64,000 nucleotides of DNA from Maribacter hydrothermalis (GCF_001913155.1 NZ_CP018760.1:992001-1056000), one strand, 5' to 3'; numbered from the stretch's first letter, positions 9,321-18,504 are shown. Numbers and translations are program-made. Notes: generated by a model not told the origin, from the sequence alone.

Positions 9321-10144
9321 TGTCTTACATTTTTATATTCACCCAAAACTTTAAAATCTTCTGACATGATGTTCAATAGACTTTTAGCCTTTGTAAAATC
9401 CGCATATTCGGTAAAAGTGACATCCACAAAAAATGCATATTTCCATGGTGTTTCTATTACCGGCAGCGACTGTATTTTTGTCAAATTTAATCGGCAATCG
9501 CTCATAACATTAAGCACAGCCGCTAAACTACCCCTTTTATGGTCGGTAATGAACCGTACTGAAGCCTTAGTAATATCCGCCGCTGGCAACACATTGTTTT
9601 TTGTCTTTACAATGATAAAACGAGTGGCATTATTTTTAATCGTTTGTATGTCGCCCGCTACGATGTCCAAACCATATAATTCTGCCGCAACGTTTGGTGC
9701 AATAGCTGCTACATGTTTTAATTTTTGATCTTGAATTCTTCTAGCAGTCTCTGCAGTATCCACATCTTCTACCAATTTTATATGTGGATATTGTCTAAAA
9801 TATTCTTTACACTGCAACAATGCCATTGGGTGAGAACTCACCTCGGTAATATCTTCTATTTTTTGCCCCTTCAGCACCATTAAATTATGATGAATATTCA
9901 AATAATGCTCGCCTATTATATGCAGGTTATTATGGTTCACCAATGCATAATTAGGTATTATAGATCCGGCAATTGAATTCTCTATAGCCATAACACCCTG
10001 GTCTGCTTCTTTAAACAGCAATTTGTCAACCAAAGCATCAAAAGAAAGACACTCTATCAACTCAATAGCATCACCAAAATAATCTTTTGCAACCTGGTGA
10101 TGATTGCTTCCTTTAATTCCCTGTATGGCTATTTTTAAACTCAC
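9317..10144 (-). CDS. pheA: Prephenate dehydratase with ACT domain
   Basis: A 275-residue prephenate dehydratase yielding phenylpyruvate. It has the periplasmic-binding-like catalytic lobes, with IENSIAGSI near residue 56 and the catalytic TRF motif (NNATRFIIV) near residue 169. The C-terminal ACT domain (about 190-265) has GSLA for the usual GALV and QSLP where enzymes with strong Phe feedback have ESRP. The start is GTG at 10144 (SLKIAIQGIKG follows); there is no in-frame ATG near. It is the first structural gene of the aromatic operon and lies 18 nt after the U-tract of an attenuator-like hairpin. Confidence 0.94.
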   Translation of the reverse strand: MSLKIAIQGIKGSNHHQVAKDYFGDAIELIECLSFDALVDKLLFKEADQGVMAIENSIAGSIIPNYALVNHNNLHIIGEHYLNIHHNLMVLKGQKIEDITEVSSHPMALLQCKEYFRQYPHIKLVEDVDTAETARRIQDQKLKHVAAIAPNVAAELYGLDIVAGDIQTIKNNATRFIIVKTKNNVLPAADITKASVRFITDHKRGSLAAVLNVMSDCRLNLTKIQSLPVIETPWKYAFFVDVTFTEYADFTKAKSLLNIMSEDFKVLGEYKNVRQ

Positions 10145-10162
10145 TTTTCTTTAATTATATTC

Positions 10163-10194
10163 AAAAAAAAAAGTTCCGATACATATCGGAACTT
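10163..10194 (-). terminator. Attenuator-type terminator in pheA leader
   Basis: On the minus strand an 11-bp inverted repeat (AAGTTCCGATA/TATCGGAACTT; realistically a 10-bp stem with a 4-nt loop) is followed by ten T. It lies upstream of pheA, between the leader peptide and the GTG start, and no gene precedes it on this strand for 200 bp. That position fits conditional termination of the aromatic operon. Confidence 0.85.
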
Positions 10195-10221
10195 AAGCTT
10201 CTATTTTATTTTTAAAATATA

Positions 10222-10293
10222 CTACAACAGTCCCGTACCTCTCTTAAAAAAGAAGTAAAAATAAAAACCGTTCCAGAAATATTGTTTTGTCAT
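10222..10293 (-). CDS. Aromatic leader peptide (Phe/Tyr/Trp-rich)
   Basis: A 23-codon frame, ATG at 10293 to TAG at 10222, starts M-T-K-Q and then reads Y-F-W-N-G-F-Y-F-Y-F-F-F before a KRGTGLL tail. Ten of twelve consecutive codons specify Phe, Tyr or Trp, the end products of the pathway encoded just downstream. The stop is 28 nt before the terminator stem. This is the classic layout of a translated attenuator, where ribosome stalling on scarce charged tRNA decides whether the hairpin forms. The peptide itself should have no other function. The coding reading is directly visible; the regulatory role is inferred from composition and position. Confidence 0.82.
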   Translation of the reverse strand: MTKQYFWNGFYFYFFFKRGTGLL

Positions 10294-10311
10294 TGTTTTT
10301 CTAAACTTTGG

Positions 10312-10319
10312 CTAATGTA
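10312..10319 (-). promoter_or_regulatory. Candidate minus-7 box of pheA operon
   Basis: TACATTAG matches the Bacteroidota consensus TAnnTTTG at all but one defined base and lies 18 nt before the leader-peptide ATG. No clear minus-33 element is seen. Confidence 0.35.
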
Positions 10320-10493
10320 GTAATTATATTTAAAAATGATTGTTTTCCTTTTTATTTTTTTAAAAAAATTAATTTCTTTCTCAAAAAGTGAAGGTTTTGT
10401 GTTAAATCTCAATTAAAACTACAATTATCCTAACTCGGATTATATAATAAGGAATTGACATAATTAGATTCTAAAACTCATCAAGAACAACCC

Positions 10494-11615
10494 TCATGAA
10501 AAAAAACAATTGATTACACTATCTAATTCTGCCTGTATTTTTGGGTCAGTACAGTTCACTAGAATTGAAAAAACAAGCTGCTCTTTTGGGTAGACAAAAA
10601 AATTAGAATACCCTCCTACTCCGTTACCAACATGCCCAAAGAACTTTCTCCCTTTTGCATCTTCGCTTACTTGCCAACCTAATCCGTAATATGTAGAATT
10701 ACCATCTATTTGTTGTGCTGTTAAAAATTGATTCAAAATTCCTTCTTTAATGCCAACTTTCTTATCTAAAAATACCTGTCCGAATTTTGCTATATCTTCA
10801 GAGGTGGACAAATATCCGCCGCCTGCCAATTTGTAAAAATTATCTACTGGTATCGCTTTTCGAAATCCTGATATACTCTTCGAGTAGAATGTAGTTAAGT
10901 GCTTATGCTCTTTGGATTTTGAAATACAATTAACAACCGAACCTTTTTTCCGTAAACTTTGCTTAGGGTGAAATTCTGGTATGTATGTATTAGTCATTCC
11001 CAGCGGATTCAAAACCTTTTCTTGTACATATTCTTCAAACGGAATTCCGATTGCCTCTTGCATTGCTGCAGAAATCATTGCCCAATCAAAACTATTGTAC
11101 AAATACGTGGTACCCGGTTCAAATACCAAAGGGTCATTTTTAAATATTTGTAGACCTTGTTTAATGGAATACGGTTCATTTAATCCGTATTCTTTGCCTT
11201 TATAAACGCGTATACCTGCGGTGTGACTCGCTAATTGGCGAATGGTAAAATCCCATTCTTTTTTGGGATAATCTGGTAGGTAGGTATAAAAAGACGCATC
11301 TAAATCAATTAACCCTTCTTGCACCATATGAGCCAAAGCTGTTGCTGCAATTGGTTTAGACACACTAGCTATTCTAAATATCGATTTTCGTGGGTCTACA
11401 AATTGTTCTTGCTCTAAATCTGCGTAACCATATCCTTTTTGAAAAATGGTTTTGCCGTCTTTCAGAACAGTGATTGCAATTCCGGGTGCCTTATTTTCTT
11501 GAATAACTTTTTGTAGTAAATAATCTGCTTTTACCAGTCCCGTTAAGGTTTGGTCATCTCCCAACAATCGTTTGGCAGCAAATACATTTTTTAGATATTT
11601 TAAAATGGGATTCAT
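10494..11615 (-). CDS. Serine hydrolase of the beta-lactamase (class C/PBP-like) family
   Basis: A 373-residue penicillin-recognising-fold hydrolase. The nucleophile motif SxxK is in IASVSKPIAATAL near residue 83, the second motif YLYNSFDW (Y-x-N) lies near residue 170, and the third is HVGNGVGG near residue 327. No signal peptide or lipobox is evident, which is unusual since many relatives are exported; it may be cytoplasmic or use an unrecognised signal. Substrate could be a peptide, ester or D-amino-acid derivative; beta-lactam resistance is not implied. Its ATG overlaps the stop of the GIN-domain gene by 4 bp, making a three-gene operon with 11612-13514. Confidence 0.88.
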   Translation of the reverse strand: MNPILKYLKNVFAAKRLLGDDQTLTGLVKADYLLQKVIQENKAPGIAITVLKDGKTIFQKGYGYADLEQEQFVDPRKSIFRIASVSKPIAATALAHMVQEGLIDLDASFYTYLPDYPKKEWDFTIRQLASHTAGIRVYKGKEYGLNEPYSIKQGLQIFKNDPLVFEPGTTYLYNSFDWAMISAAMQEAIGIPFEEYVQEKVLNPLGMTNTYIPEFHPKQSLRKKGSVVNCISKSKEHKHLTTFYSKSISGFRKAIPVDNFYKLAGGGYLSTSEDIAKFGQVFLDKKVGIKEGILNQFLTAQQIDGNSTYYGLGWQVSEDAKGRKFFGHVGNGVGGYSNFFVYPKEQLVFSILVNCTDPKIQAELDSVINCFFS

Positions 11616-12415
11616 TCCACAAATATCAATCGTCCGTTATACAATTCTTCAACTTCAACTGTTGCTGGTCGGTTATAACTTTGTAAATCGCCAGTTCCCC
11701 TTAAAACACCGGTTAAACTCTCTTGCGGATTTACCAAAACGTCATTTGAACCTCTATGGTTTATCGTAATCCGTTCGGCTACCAAATCTTCGGCTTCTAT
11801 TCTAGAATCTCCTGCCGCTATACTAATATTAAAGTTTTGGGCGGTTCCCCTTAACTTGAAATATGCAATCCCATTTACCGTTAAACTCAATGAAACTAGT
11901 TCTAAATCTAGATTAAATTCGCCATCGGTTGTTTCTGCTTCGGGATCTGTAAAACTTTCCGATAACAAGCTTAAATTATCAAAAGCCAATACGCCGTCAC
12001 TCTGAATAGGAAACCCTGTACTGCTTCGAATACTGGTTAAATTTGGAGTGGTAACATAGACTACCGTAGTTCCATAATCTCGTACGTAATTACAGTCGTT
12101 GGTATCAGTAAGTAATAATCTTCCGTTTTCAACAACTGCAGCTACTTCATTACGAAGATTTTCTCCTGTTTCAATTTCAACCTTTTGTGTTTCTCCTTGT
12201 TTAATGACCAGGGTTACATTTTCAAAAACTGTTATGGCAGTAAATTCTGCAACCGAAACTTCTTGCCTTGTAATTACACCTGTTTCTTGAAAACAATCTG
12301 ATGCATTTTCTGAATCGCAAGAGCTTAACAAGAGTACTAAAACTAATGACAAGATAAAGAGGTCTCGACTGCGCTCGACCAGACAACTAAGCGAATTATA
12401 TATCATTTTTATCAT
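11612..12415 (-). CDS. GIN-domain (DUF2807) lipoprotein
   Basis: A 267-residue lipoprotein: a hydrophobic segment ends in LLLSSC, the lipobox, near residue 34. Residues about 50-240 form the right-handed beta-repeat of DUF2807, the putative head GIN domain (FTAITVFENVTLVIKQGE... ITINHRGSNDV). Its role is unknown; such proteins sit on flavobacterial envelopes. The sequence ahead of the signal core (SCLVERSRD) is encoded by a dispersed repeat at 12361-12384 and extends the N-terminus beyond what a lipoprotein signal needs. It starts 1 bp after the upstream gene and overlaps the downstream one by 4 bp. Confidence 0.87.
   Translation of the reverse strand: MIKMIYNSLSCLVERSRDLFILSLVLVLLLSSCDSENASDCFQETGVITRQEVSVAEFTAITVFENVTLVIKQGETQKVEIETGENLRNEVAAVVENGRLLLTDTNDCNYVRDYGTTVVYVTTPNLTSIRSSTGFPIQSDGVLAFDNLSLLSESFTDPEAETTDGEFNLDLELVSLSLTVNGIAYFKLRGTAQNFNISIAAGDSRIEAEDLVAERITINHRGSNDVLVNPQESLTGVLRGTGDLQSYNRPATVEVEELYNGRLIFVE
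12361..12384. repeat. Dispersed TCGACTGCGCTCGA element inside a coding start
   Basis: GGTCTCGACTGCGCTCGACC is a copy of a short near-palindromic element also found at 15373, 20821, 31677 and 33515. Here it encodes VERSRD in the lipoprotein N-terminus. Confidence 0.75.
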
Positions 12416-12416
12416 C

Positions 12417-13514
12417 CTACAATCTTATTCCAATTCCAAATTCTACTGCTTCTGCTTTTGCTCCGTGAGATTTTAAGGTCACAGTACCATATATTTTATC
12501 TCCAAAATAACGTTTTAGACCCATTCGGTTATACATACGCCCTTCAAAATCAAAAGGATAATATACGTAATAACCCAATTGAGAAATAATTGACATTTTA
12601 TTAATGAATAATTCATGCCCAACAAACAAACCTACTCTTTTATAATCGTCATTTGCAGAAACACCATTTTCTGGAAAAGCAATACTTTGATAGCGAATGA
12701 GTTCCTTTAAGAAATTTGAAAAATACACATCTGTTCCTAATTGAAAAGCACTTTTTCTTCCTAATCTTTTATCGGCATATGCAGAGAGAACAACAAACCC
12801 GTACTGCCCAGAATCGATAACATCGCTTTCATTTATTCCCGTTCTTAAGGCAAAGTTATAACGTAACGGCTCCGTCACTTTTTCTTTTTCTCTTTGTATA
12901 TATTCTATTTCTTTACCTCCGTCCAAATCATAAACAACACCAGCATTAAACGCCAGCGTATTGGTTGATGTATTGGGTGCTCTAAAATTGGCATTTGAAT
13001 AATGTATTATAGAAATACCTGCTTTAATACCTAGACCTTTTACAATACTCTCTTTATGATAATTGAACATTAAATAAGTAGAACTCAAAAAGTCAGAACC
13101 GTAAGCATTATTTCTAAAGTTTGTTTCCTTGTCGTACGGATTATTAGCGAATGCAACTCCTTGTCCTACACGCAATTGTATATTTCTCTTAAAAAGATAA
13201 AAGTTATAATGAGCATATAGCCCGTAGGTACTCCCCAACGTATTATTATTCGTATTCTGATAAATTAGAGAATATCCTAAATCTGGATAATTATATAATT
13301 CCTCCCATTCTTCAGAACCATAGGTTTTACGGTTATAACTCAAAATTACGCCCGCAGGATGCGATGTTATTAAATGAGATATATCTGGATTATGCAAAAT
13401 AATAGACCCGTAGAACTGATTAGCATCTAGGGTATACTTTTTTCTCTGAGAAGTTTCTTGCGCAAAACAGAAACTTACCGATAGCATTAAAATGGATAAA
13501 AACTTAAAATTCAT
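12417..13514 (-). CDS. PagL-like acyloxyacyl hydrolase / lipid A deacylase
   Basis: A 365-residue outer-membrane protein with a signal peptide ending CFAQ. The barrel carries IHYSNANFRAPN near residue 170 (counting from the ATG), matching the His-x-Ser-Asn catalytic site of PagL-type lipid A 3-O-deacylases. Flavobacterial members are about twice as long as the roughly 170-residue Proteobacterial PagL. It would remove an acyl chain from lipid A in the outer membrane. An in-frame TTG at 13523 adds three residues; I prefer the ATG at 13514. It is first of a three-gene operon with a GIN lipoprotein and a serine hydrolase. Confidence 0.83.
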   Translation of the reverse strand: MNFKFLSILMLSVSFCFAQETSQRKKYTLDANQFYGSIILHNPDISHLITSHPAGVILSYNRKTYGSEEWEELYNYPDLGYSLIYQNTNNNTLGSTYGLYAHYNFYLFKRNIQLRVGQGVAFANNPYDKETNFRNNAYGSDFLSSTYLMFNYHKESIVKGLGIKAGISIIHYSNANFRAPNTSTNTLAFNAGVVYDLDGGKEIEYIQREKEKVTEPLRYNFALRTGINESDVIDSGQYGFVVLSAYADKRLGRKSAFQLGTDVYFSNFLKELIRYQSIAFPENGVSANDDYKRVGLFVGHELFINKMSIISQLGYYVYYPFDFEGRMYNRMGLKRYFGDKIYGTVTLKSHGAKAEAVEFGIGIRL

Positions 13515-13546
13515 TGGGGGCAAAAATAGTTATAAGTATTAATTAC

Positions 13547-13621
13547 AAAGTATTAAGTAGTAAGTATTATAATCAACCGATACTTTGTACTTTGTACTTC
13601 GTACTTTACACTTAATACTTT
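13547..13621. repeat. GTACTTT-type spacer repeat
   Basis: A 12-bp inverted repeat (AAAGTATTAAGT at 13547-13558, ACTTAATACTTT at 13610-13621) flanks iterations of TACTTTG. Related tracts occur at 20021-20056, 23004-23020 and 28250-28267. It fills the gap before metF ends. Confidence 0.6.
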
Positions 13622-13630
13622 CCTACAAAC

Positions 13631-14584
13631 TTAAAAAAGTGCTTCTGCTATCGCCTTAATATTATCAGATTTTCCCATAGAATAGTAATGTAGCACAGGC
13701 ACGCCAGCGGCTTTCAATTCTTTAGATTGTTGAATTGCCCATTCTATACCTACTTTACGCACATCTTTATTTGTTGCACAACCATCTACGGCTTCAATTA
13801 AATCTTGTGGCAAGTCTATTCTAAATACTTGCGGTAATAATTGCATGTGTCGTTTAACCGCAATAGGTTTTATTCCCGGAATAATTGGCACCGTAATTCC
13901 CATATTTTTAGCAGCTTCTACAAATTCAAAATACTTCTGATTGTCAAAAAACATTTGCGTAACCACATAATCTGCACCAGCATCTACTTTTTCTTTCAAT
14001 CGTTTTAAATCTGATTGTAAAGACGGAGATTCTAAATGCTTCTCTGGGTAACCAGCCACACCAATACAAAAATCGCTACAGTGTTCGCTTTCTATGGTTT
14101 CATGTAAATACTTACCGCAATTTAAGTCTTGAATTTGTTTTACCAAATCGATTGCAAATGGGTGTCCACCATCAGTAGCTTCAAAATATTTCTGCTCGCT
14201 ACGGGCATCGCCACGTAAGGCCATTACATTTTGTATGCCCAAATAATGGCAATCAACCAACATGTATTCCGTTTCCTCCCTTGTAAATCCTCCACAAATA
14301 ACATGCGGCACAGTATCCACATTATATTTATGTTGAATAGAAGCACAAATACCAACAGTACCAGGTCGCATACGTGTGGTTTTTTTATCTAACAAGCCTT
14401 CTTTCTTTACATAAATCGTTTCCTCTCGAGATGTAGTTACATCAATGAACGGAGGATTAAATTCCATCAACGGATCAATATTATTGTACAATTCTTGAAT
14501 GTTACGCCCTTTAACAGGTGGTACTATCTCAAATGAAAAAAGCGTTTTTCCTTTTGCGTTGGTAATATGGTCTGTTACTTTCAT
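13631..14584 (-). CDS. metF: 5,10-methylenetetrahydrofolate reductase
   Basis: A 317-residue FAD-dependent TIM-barrel enzyme that makes 5-methyl-THF, the methyl donor used by MetH. The start FSFEIVPPVKGR carries the catalytic Glu typical of MetF. The FAD and folate motifs GICASIQHKYNVDTVPHVICGG and QNVMALRGD follow, then QMFFDNQKYFEF near residue 205. Length is slightly above the E. coli protein. It is last of the metH(N)-metH(C)-metF run controlled by the SAM-I riboswitch at 18589-18734, although a 172-bp gap with a dispersed repeat separates it from metH. Confidence 0.95.
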   Translation of the reverse strand: MKVTDHITNAKGKTLFSFEIVPPVKGRNIQELYNNIDPLMEFNPPFIDVTTSREETIYVKKEGLLDKKTTRMRPGTVGICASIQHKYNVDTVPHVICGGFTREETEYMLVDCHYLGIQNVMALRGDARSEQKYFEATDGGHPFAIDLVKQIQDLNCGKYLHETIESEHCSDFCIGVAGYPEKHLESPSLQSDLKRLKEKVDAGADYVVTQMFFDNQKYFEFVEAAKNMGITVPIIPGIKPIAVKRHMQLLPQVFRIDLPQDLIEAVDGCATNKDVRKVGIEWAIQQSKELKAAGVPVLHYYSMGKSDNIKAIAEALF

Positions 14585-14648
14585 GTGTTATTCTATTACT
14601 CTTTTAGAGCAAACCTCAACGAGGCATTATTACTAATATTTCTATTTT

Positions 14649-14753
14649 TTGGGCGTTCGGGCGGGCTTTCAGCTATATTTTTTCTGTTTCATCTTTTGTG
14701 CTTCAAATCTATATACGAACGCAGAAAAAGATGCCGCTTCAATCCCTAACGCA
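14649..14753. repeat. Flavobacterial intergenic dispersed repeat
   Basis: The 172-bp metF-metH gap is mostly a repeat beginning GGGCGTTCGGGCGGGCTTTC and ending CTTCAATCCCTAACGC, with an inner arm pair CATCTTTTGTG...AAAAAGATG. I recognise this frame (GGGCGT ... CGCTTCAATCCCTAACGC) from flavobacterial intergenic regions. Only one copy is in this window, so the family call rests on memory. Confidence 0.55.
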
Positions 14754-14756
14754 TTC

Positions 14757-17492
14757 TTAGTCAACGATATTCGGCGCTAACCATTTTTCAGCTAGTTCTA
14801 ACGAAATATCTTTTCGTTCTGCAAAATCTTTCACCTGGTCTTCTTTAATTTTTCCTAATCCGAAATAACGAGCTTCTGGATTTCCGAAATAATACCCGCT
14901 TACCGATGCCGCAGGCCACATAGCCAAACTATCCGTCAGTTCCACTCCAATTGTCTCCTTAACTTTTAATATATCCCAAATGGTCAATTTCTCCAAATGA
15001 TCCGGACACGCAGGATAACCCGGTGCAGGACGAATACCTTTGTACGATTCTTTTATTAGATCTTCATTGGTTAATTCTTCATTGGCTGCATAGCCCCAAT
15101 GTTTCAGCCTCACTTCCTTGTGCAAATATTCTGCAAATGCTTCTGCCAATCTATCCGCCAATGCCTTTACTAAAATAGCATTATAATCGTCTAAATCAGC
15201 TTCATATTTTGCCGCTAATTCTGCTGTACCAAAACCTGTTGAAACACAGAAACAACCTATATAATCTTTCTTTCCCGATTCTTTTGGCGCTATAAAATCT
15301 GCCAAAGCATAATCGGCAACGCCTTCTCTACGTTCTAATTGTTGGCGAAGGGTACGGAAAGTGTGGCTCTCCTTCGCTTCGGCTCCGCTCAGCGACCCGG
15401 TATTCTCATCTAGATTTGAGCTTGTGTCAACTAAAATATCATCATCATTAACGGAGTTCGCAGGAAACAGTCCGAAAATACCTTTTGCTTTTAATTTCTT
15501 CTCAGAAATTATCTTGTTCAGCATTTCTTGGGCATCGGCAAATAATTCAGTTGCTTGAGTCCCTACTACTTCGTCCGTCAATATTGCCGGATATTTACCA
15601 TGTAATTCCCAACTTCTAAAAAATGGTGTCCAGTCAATAAAAGGAATAAGAAGATTCAAATCTAAATCATCAATTACCTGAATACCTAATTTATTAGGCT
15701 TAACTATCTCAGACGTTTTCCAGTCTATCTTAAACTTATTTCTTCGTGCTGCTACAATCGACTTGTATGTTTTGCTAGAAGAGCGATTTAAAAACTTCTT
15801 ACGAAATACATCGTAATCAACTTTAATGCTTTTCTTATAACTAATAGAAGTTTCTTTCTGCAATAAATCTCCTACCACGGTAACCGCTCTAGAAGCATCA
15901 TTTACATGAACGACAGCTTCTTTGTATTGTGTATCAATCTTAACCGCAGTATGTGCTTTACTCGTGGTTGCCCCACCAATCAACAACGGAATCTTGAAAT
16001 CTTTACGTTCCATTTCCTTTGCCAAATGCACCATTTCATCCAATGACGGCGTTATTAATCCGCTAAGCCCTATAATATCTACATTGTGCTCAATTGCAGC
16101 TGCTATTATCTTTTCGGGTGGTACCATTACCCCTAAATCAACAATTTCATAGTTGTTGCAGGCAAGCACTACACCCACAATATTTTTGCCAATATCATGA
16201 ACATCTCCCTTAACGGTAGCCATTAATATTTTTCCGGGAGCCCCTGATCCGTCTGTAACCGGATTTAATAATTTTTCCTCTTCAATATATGGTAACAAGT
16301 AGGCCACTGCTTTTTTCATTACTCGAGCAGATTTCACTACTTGGGGCAAGAACATTTTTCCGCTTCCGAATAAATCACCCACTACGTTCATACCGGTCAT
16401 TAGATTATTTTCAATGACTTCAATTGGCTTATCTGCCGCCAACCTGGCTTCTTCTACATCTTCAACTATATATTGGTCGATACCTTTTACCAAGGCACGT
16501 GTAATTCTATTTTGTAATGGCTCTTCTCGCCAAGACAAATCAATTTTACTTTCTTTGGTCTTTCCTATGACCGATTCCGCAAAATCCAACAATCGTTCCG
16601 TAGCATCATCCCTTCTATTCAAGATTACATCTTCAACATGCTCTAGTAAATCCTTTGGTATATCGTCATAAACTTCTAACATACTTGGGTTCACAATACC
16701 CATGTTCATACCTGCTTTTATGGCATGGTACAGGAAAACCGAATGCATAGCTTCACGCACAGGATTATTTCCCCTAAACGAGAAGGAAACATTACTTACA
16801 CCACCACTAACACTAGCATGTGGTAAGTTTTCACGAACCCAACGCGTTGCTTCAATAAAGTCGATGGCATTTAATTTATGCTCATCCATACCTGTAGCTA
16901 CAGGGAAAATATTTAAATCAAAAATAATGTCTTCTGGTGCAAAGTTTACTTTATTCACCAAAACGTCATACGAACGTTTTGCTATTTCTATTCGGCGGTC
17001 ATAATTATCTGCCTGACCTATCTCATCAAAAGCCATTACTATTACTGCGGCACCATATCTTTTTATCAGTTTCGCGTGATGCACAAATTGTTCTTCACCT
17101 TCTTTTAAACTGATAGAATTTACTACACATTTACCTTGTACAACTTGCAGACCAGCCTCTATAATTTCCCATTTAGAGCTATCTATCATAATAGGAACAC
17201 GAGAAATATCTGGCTCAGAAATAACAAGATTTAAAAATTTGACCATGGCTTCTTTACCATCGATCAGTCCGTCATCCATGTTAATATCAATGATCTGGGC
17301 ACCATTCTCTACTTGTTCTCTTGCAACAGCCAATGCTTCCTCAAACTTCTCTTCTTTAATTAATCGAAGAAACATTTTAGAACCTGCAACGTTGGTACGT
17401 TCACCAACGTTTATGAAGTTCGTTTCTGGGGTAACGATTAGGGGTTCTAAGCCGCTAAGTTTTAGAAAGCGTTGTTCGTTGTTCGTACTCAT
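14757..17492 (-). CDS. metH: Cobalamin-dependent methionine synthase, folate/B12/activation part
   Basis: A 911-residue protein equal to the C-terminal three modules of MetH. Residues about 15-270 are the pterin-binding TIM barrel ([13 protein letters not shown]). The cobalamin module carries [11 protein letters not shown] near residue 430, with the lower-axial His, and the activation (SAM-binding) domain fills 600-911 ([12 protein letters not shown]). The homocysteine domain is encoded by the separate gene 10 bp upstream. Near residue 700 the frame contains a dispersed repeat ([10 protein letters not shown]) in a loop of the activation domain. The N-terminal codons (NNEQR) also coincide with the GAACAAC repeat type found before cysN. 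Confidence 0.95.
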   Translation of the reverse strand: MSTNNEQRFLKLSGLEPLIVTPETNFINVGERTNVAGSKMFLRLIKEEKFEEALAVAREQVENGAQIIDINMDDGLIDGKEAMVKFLNLVISEPDISRVPIMIDSSKWEIIEAGLQVVQGKCVVNSISLKEGEEQFVHHAKLIKRYGAAVIVMAFDEIGQADNYDRRIEIAKRSYDVLVNKVNFAPEDIIFDLNIFPVATGMDEHKLNAIDFIEATRWVRENLPHASVSGGVSNVSFSFRGNNPVREAMHSVFLYHAIKAGMNMGIVNPSMLEVYDDIPKDLLEHVEDVILNRRDDATERLLDFAESVIGKTKESKIDLSWREEPLQNRITRALVKGIDQYIVEDVEEARLAADKPIEVIENNLMTGMNVVGDLFGSGKMFLPQVVKSARVMKKAVAYLLPYIEEEKLLNPVTDGSGAPGKILMATVKGDVHDIGKNIVGVVLACNNYEIVDLGVMVPPEKIIAAAIEHNVDIIGLSGLITPSLDEMVHLAKEMERKDFKIPLLIGGATTSKAHTAVKIDTQYKEAVVHVNDASRAVTVVGDLLQKETSISYKKSIKVDYDVFRKKFLNRSSSKTYKSIVAARRNKFKIDWKTSEIVKPNKLGIQVIDDLDLNLLIPFIDWTPFFRSWELHGKYPAILTDEVVGTQATELFADAQEMLNKIISEKKLKAKGIFGLFPANSVNDDDILVDTSSNLDENTGSLSGAEAKESHTFRTLRQQLERREGVADYALADFIAPKESGKKDYIGCFCVSTGFGTAELAAKYEADLDDYNAILVKALADRLAEAFAEYLHKEVRLKHWGYAANEELTNEDLIKESYKGIRPAPGYPACPDHLEKLTIWDILKVKETIGVELTDSLAMWPAASVSGYYFGNPEARYFGLGKIKEDQVKDFAERKDISLELAEKWLAPNIVD
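15373..15399. repeat. Dispersed element translated inside metH
   Basis: CTTCGGCTCCGCTCAGCGAC matches the TCGGCTACGCTCAGC element at 31677 with one change. It encodes [10 protein letters not shown] within the MetH activation domain, just before the conserved HTFRTLRQQ segment. Confidence 0.65.
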
Positions 17493-17502
17493 AATTCTTA
17501 TT

Positions 17503-18504
17503 CTATTGGAAAACTGTCAACTTTCTAGGTTCATATTGAGCAACCACCTCAGCTATCGCCGTAATATGTTCCGGAGTGGTTCCACAACAACCACCTACTA
17601 TATTTACTAGTCCCTTTTCTGCGTATTCTTTTATTTGCTCTGCCATTTGCTCGGGAGTTTCATCATATTCTCCAAAAGCGTTTGGCAACCCTGCATTAGG
17701 GTGTGCGGAAACCGCATGCTCACTTTTGGTGGACAACACCTCTAGATGTGGCACCAATTGATTAGCTCCTAATGCACAATTGAAACCGACCGATAAAATA
17801 GGAATATGGGATATGGATATCAAAAAAGCTTCTGCTGTTTGTCCGGATAATGTTCTTCCCGAAGCATCGGTTATGGTACCACTGACCATGATTGGAACAT
17901 CTATATTTCTTTCTTCTTTTACTTCTTCAATAGCGAACAATGCCGCTTTTGCATTAAGGGTATCGAAAATAGTTTCTACCAATAAAACATCTGACCCACC
18001 ATCTAACAATGCCTCTACTTGTTGCTTATACGCAATACGCAACTCATCAAAAGAAATAGCGCGAAAACCTGGATCGTTTACATCTGGCGACATACTTGCC
18101 GTTTTATTTGTGGGACCTATACTACCCGCTACAAATCTTGGTTTATTAGGCTCTTTCTTCGTGAATTCATCTGCAACCATTTTAGCTATACGTGCCGATT
18201 CATAATTCAACTCGTATACCAAGTCTTCCATATAATAATCTGCCATAGCGATAGTAGTACCAGAGAATGTATTGGTTTCTACGATATCTGCTCCCGCTTC
18301 AAAATACTTACGGTGTACCTCTGCAATTGCCTCGGGTTGTGTGAGCGATAACAAATCATTATTACCCTGCAAAGGGTGTTCCCAATCTTTAAAACGCTCT
18401 CCCCTAAAATCTTCCTCAGTAAACTTATAGCGCTGCAACATGGTACCCATGGCACCATCTAATATGAGAATTCGCTCTTTTAATATTTCCTTTATATCCT
18501 TCAT
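17503..18504 (-). CDS. metH: Methionine synthase, homocysteine S-methyltransferase part
   Basis: A 333-residue homocysteine-binding TIM barrel, equal to module 1 of MetH. It starts [15 protein letters not shown]. The zinc-binding cysteines are in SVGFNCALG near residue 247 and GGCCGTT near residue 311-312. It must act with the 911-residue product encoded 10 bp downstream, which holds folate, B12 and activation modules; together they equal a full MetH. A standalone betaine-homocysteine or S-methylmethionine methyltransferase is less likely given the adjacency. It is first behind the SAM-I riboswitch. Confidence 0.94.
   Translation of the reverse strand: MKDIKEILKERILILDGAMGTMLQRYKFTEEDFRGERFKDWEHPLQGNNDLLSLTQPEAIAEVHRKYFEAGADIVETNTFSGTTIAMADYYMEDLVYELNYESARIAKMVADEFTKKEPNKPRFVAGSIGPTNKTASMSPDVNDPGFRAISFDELRIAYKQQVEALLDGGSDVLLVETIFDTLNAKAALFAIEEVKEERNIDVPIMVSGTITDASGRTLSGQTAEAFLISISHIPILSVGFNCALGANQLVPHLEVLSTKSEHAVSAHPNAGLPNAFGEYDETPEQMAEQIKEYAEKGLVNIVGGCCGTTPEHITAIAEVVAQYEPRKLTVFQ

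Noticed and set aside
10171..10194. The hairpin upstream of pheA as an ordinary terminator of an upstream gene
   Set aside because: No minus-strand gene precedes it for 200 bp and on the plus strand no U-tract follows, so only a leader attenuator fits.
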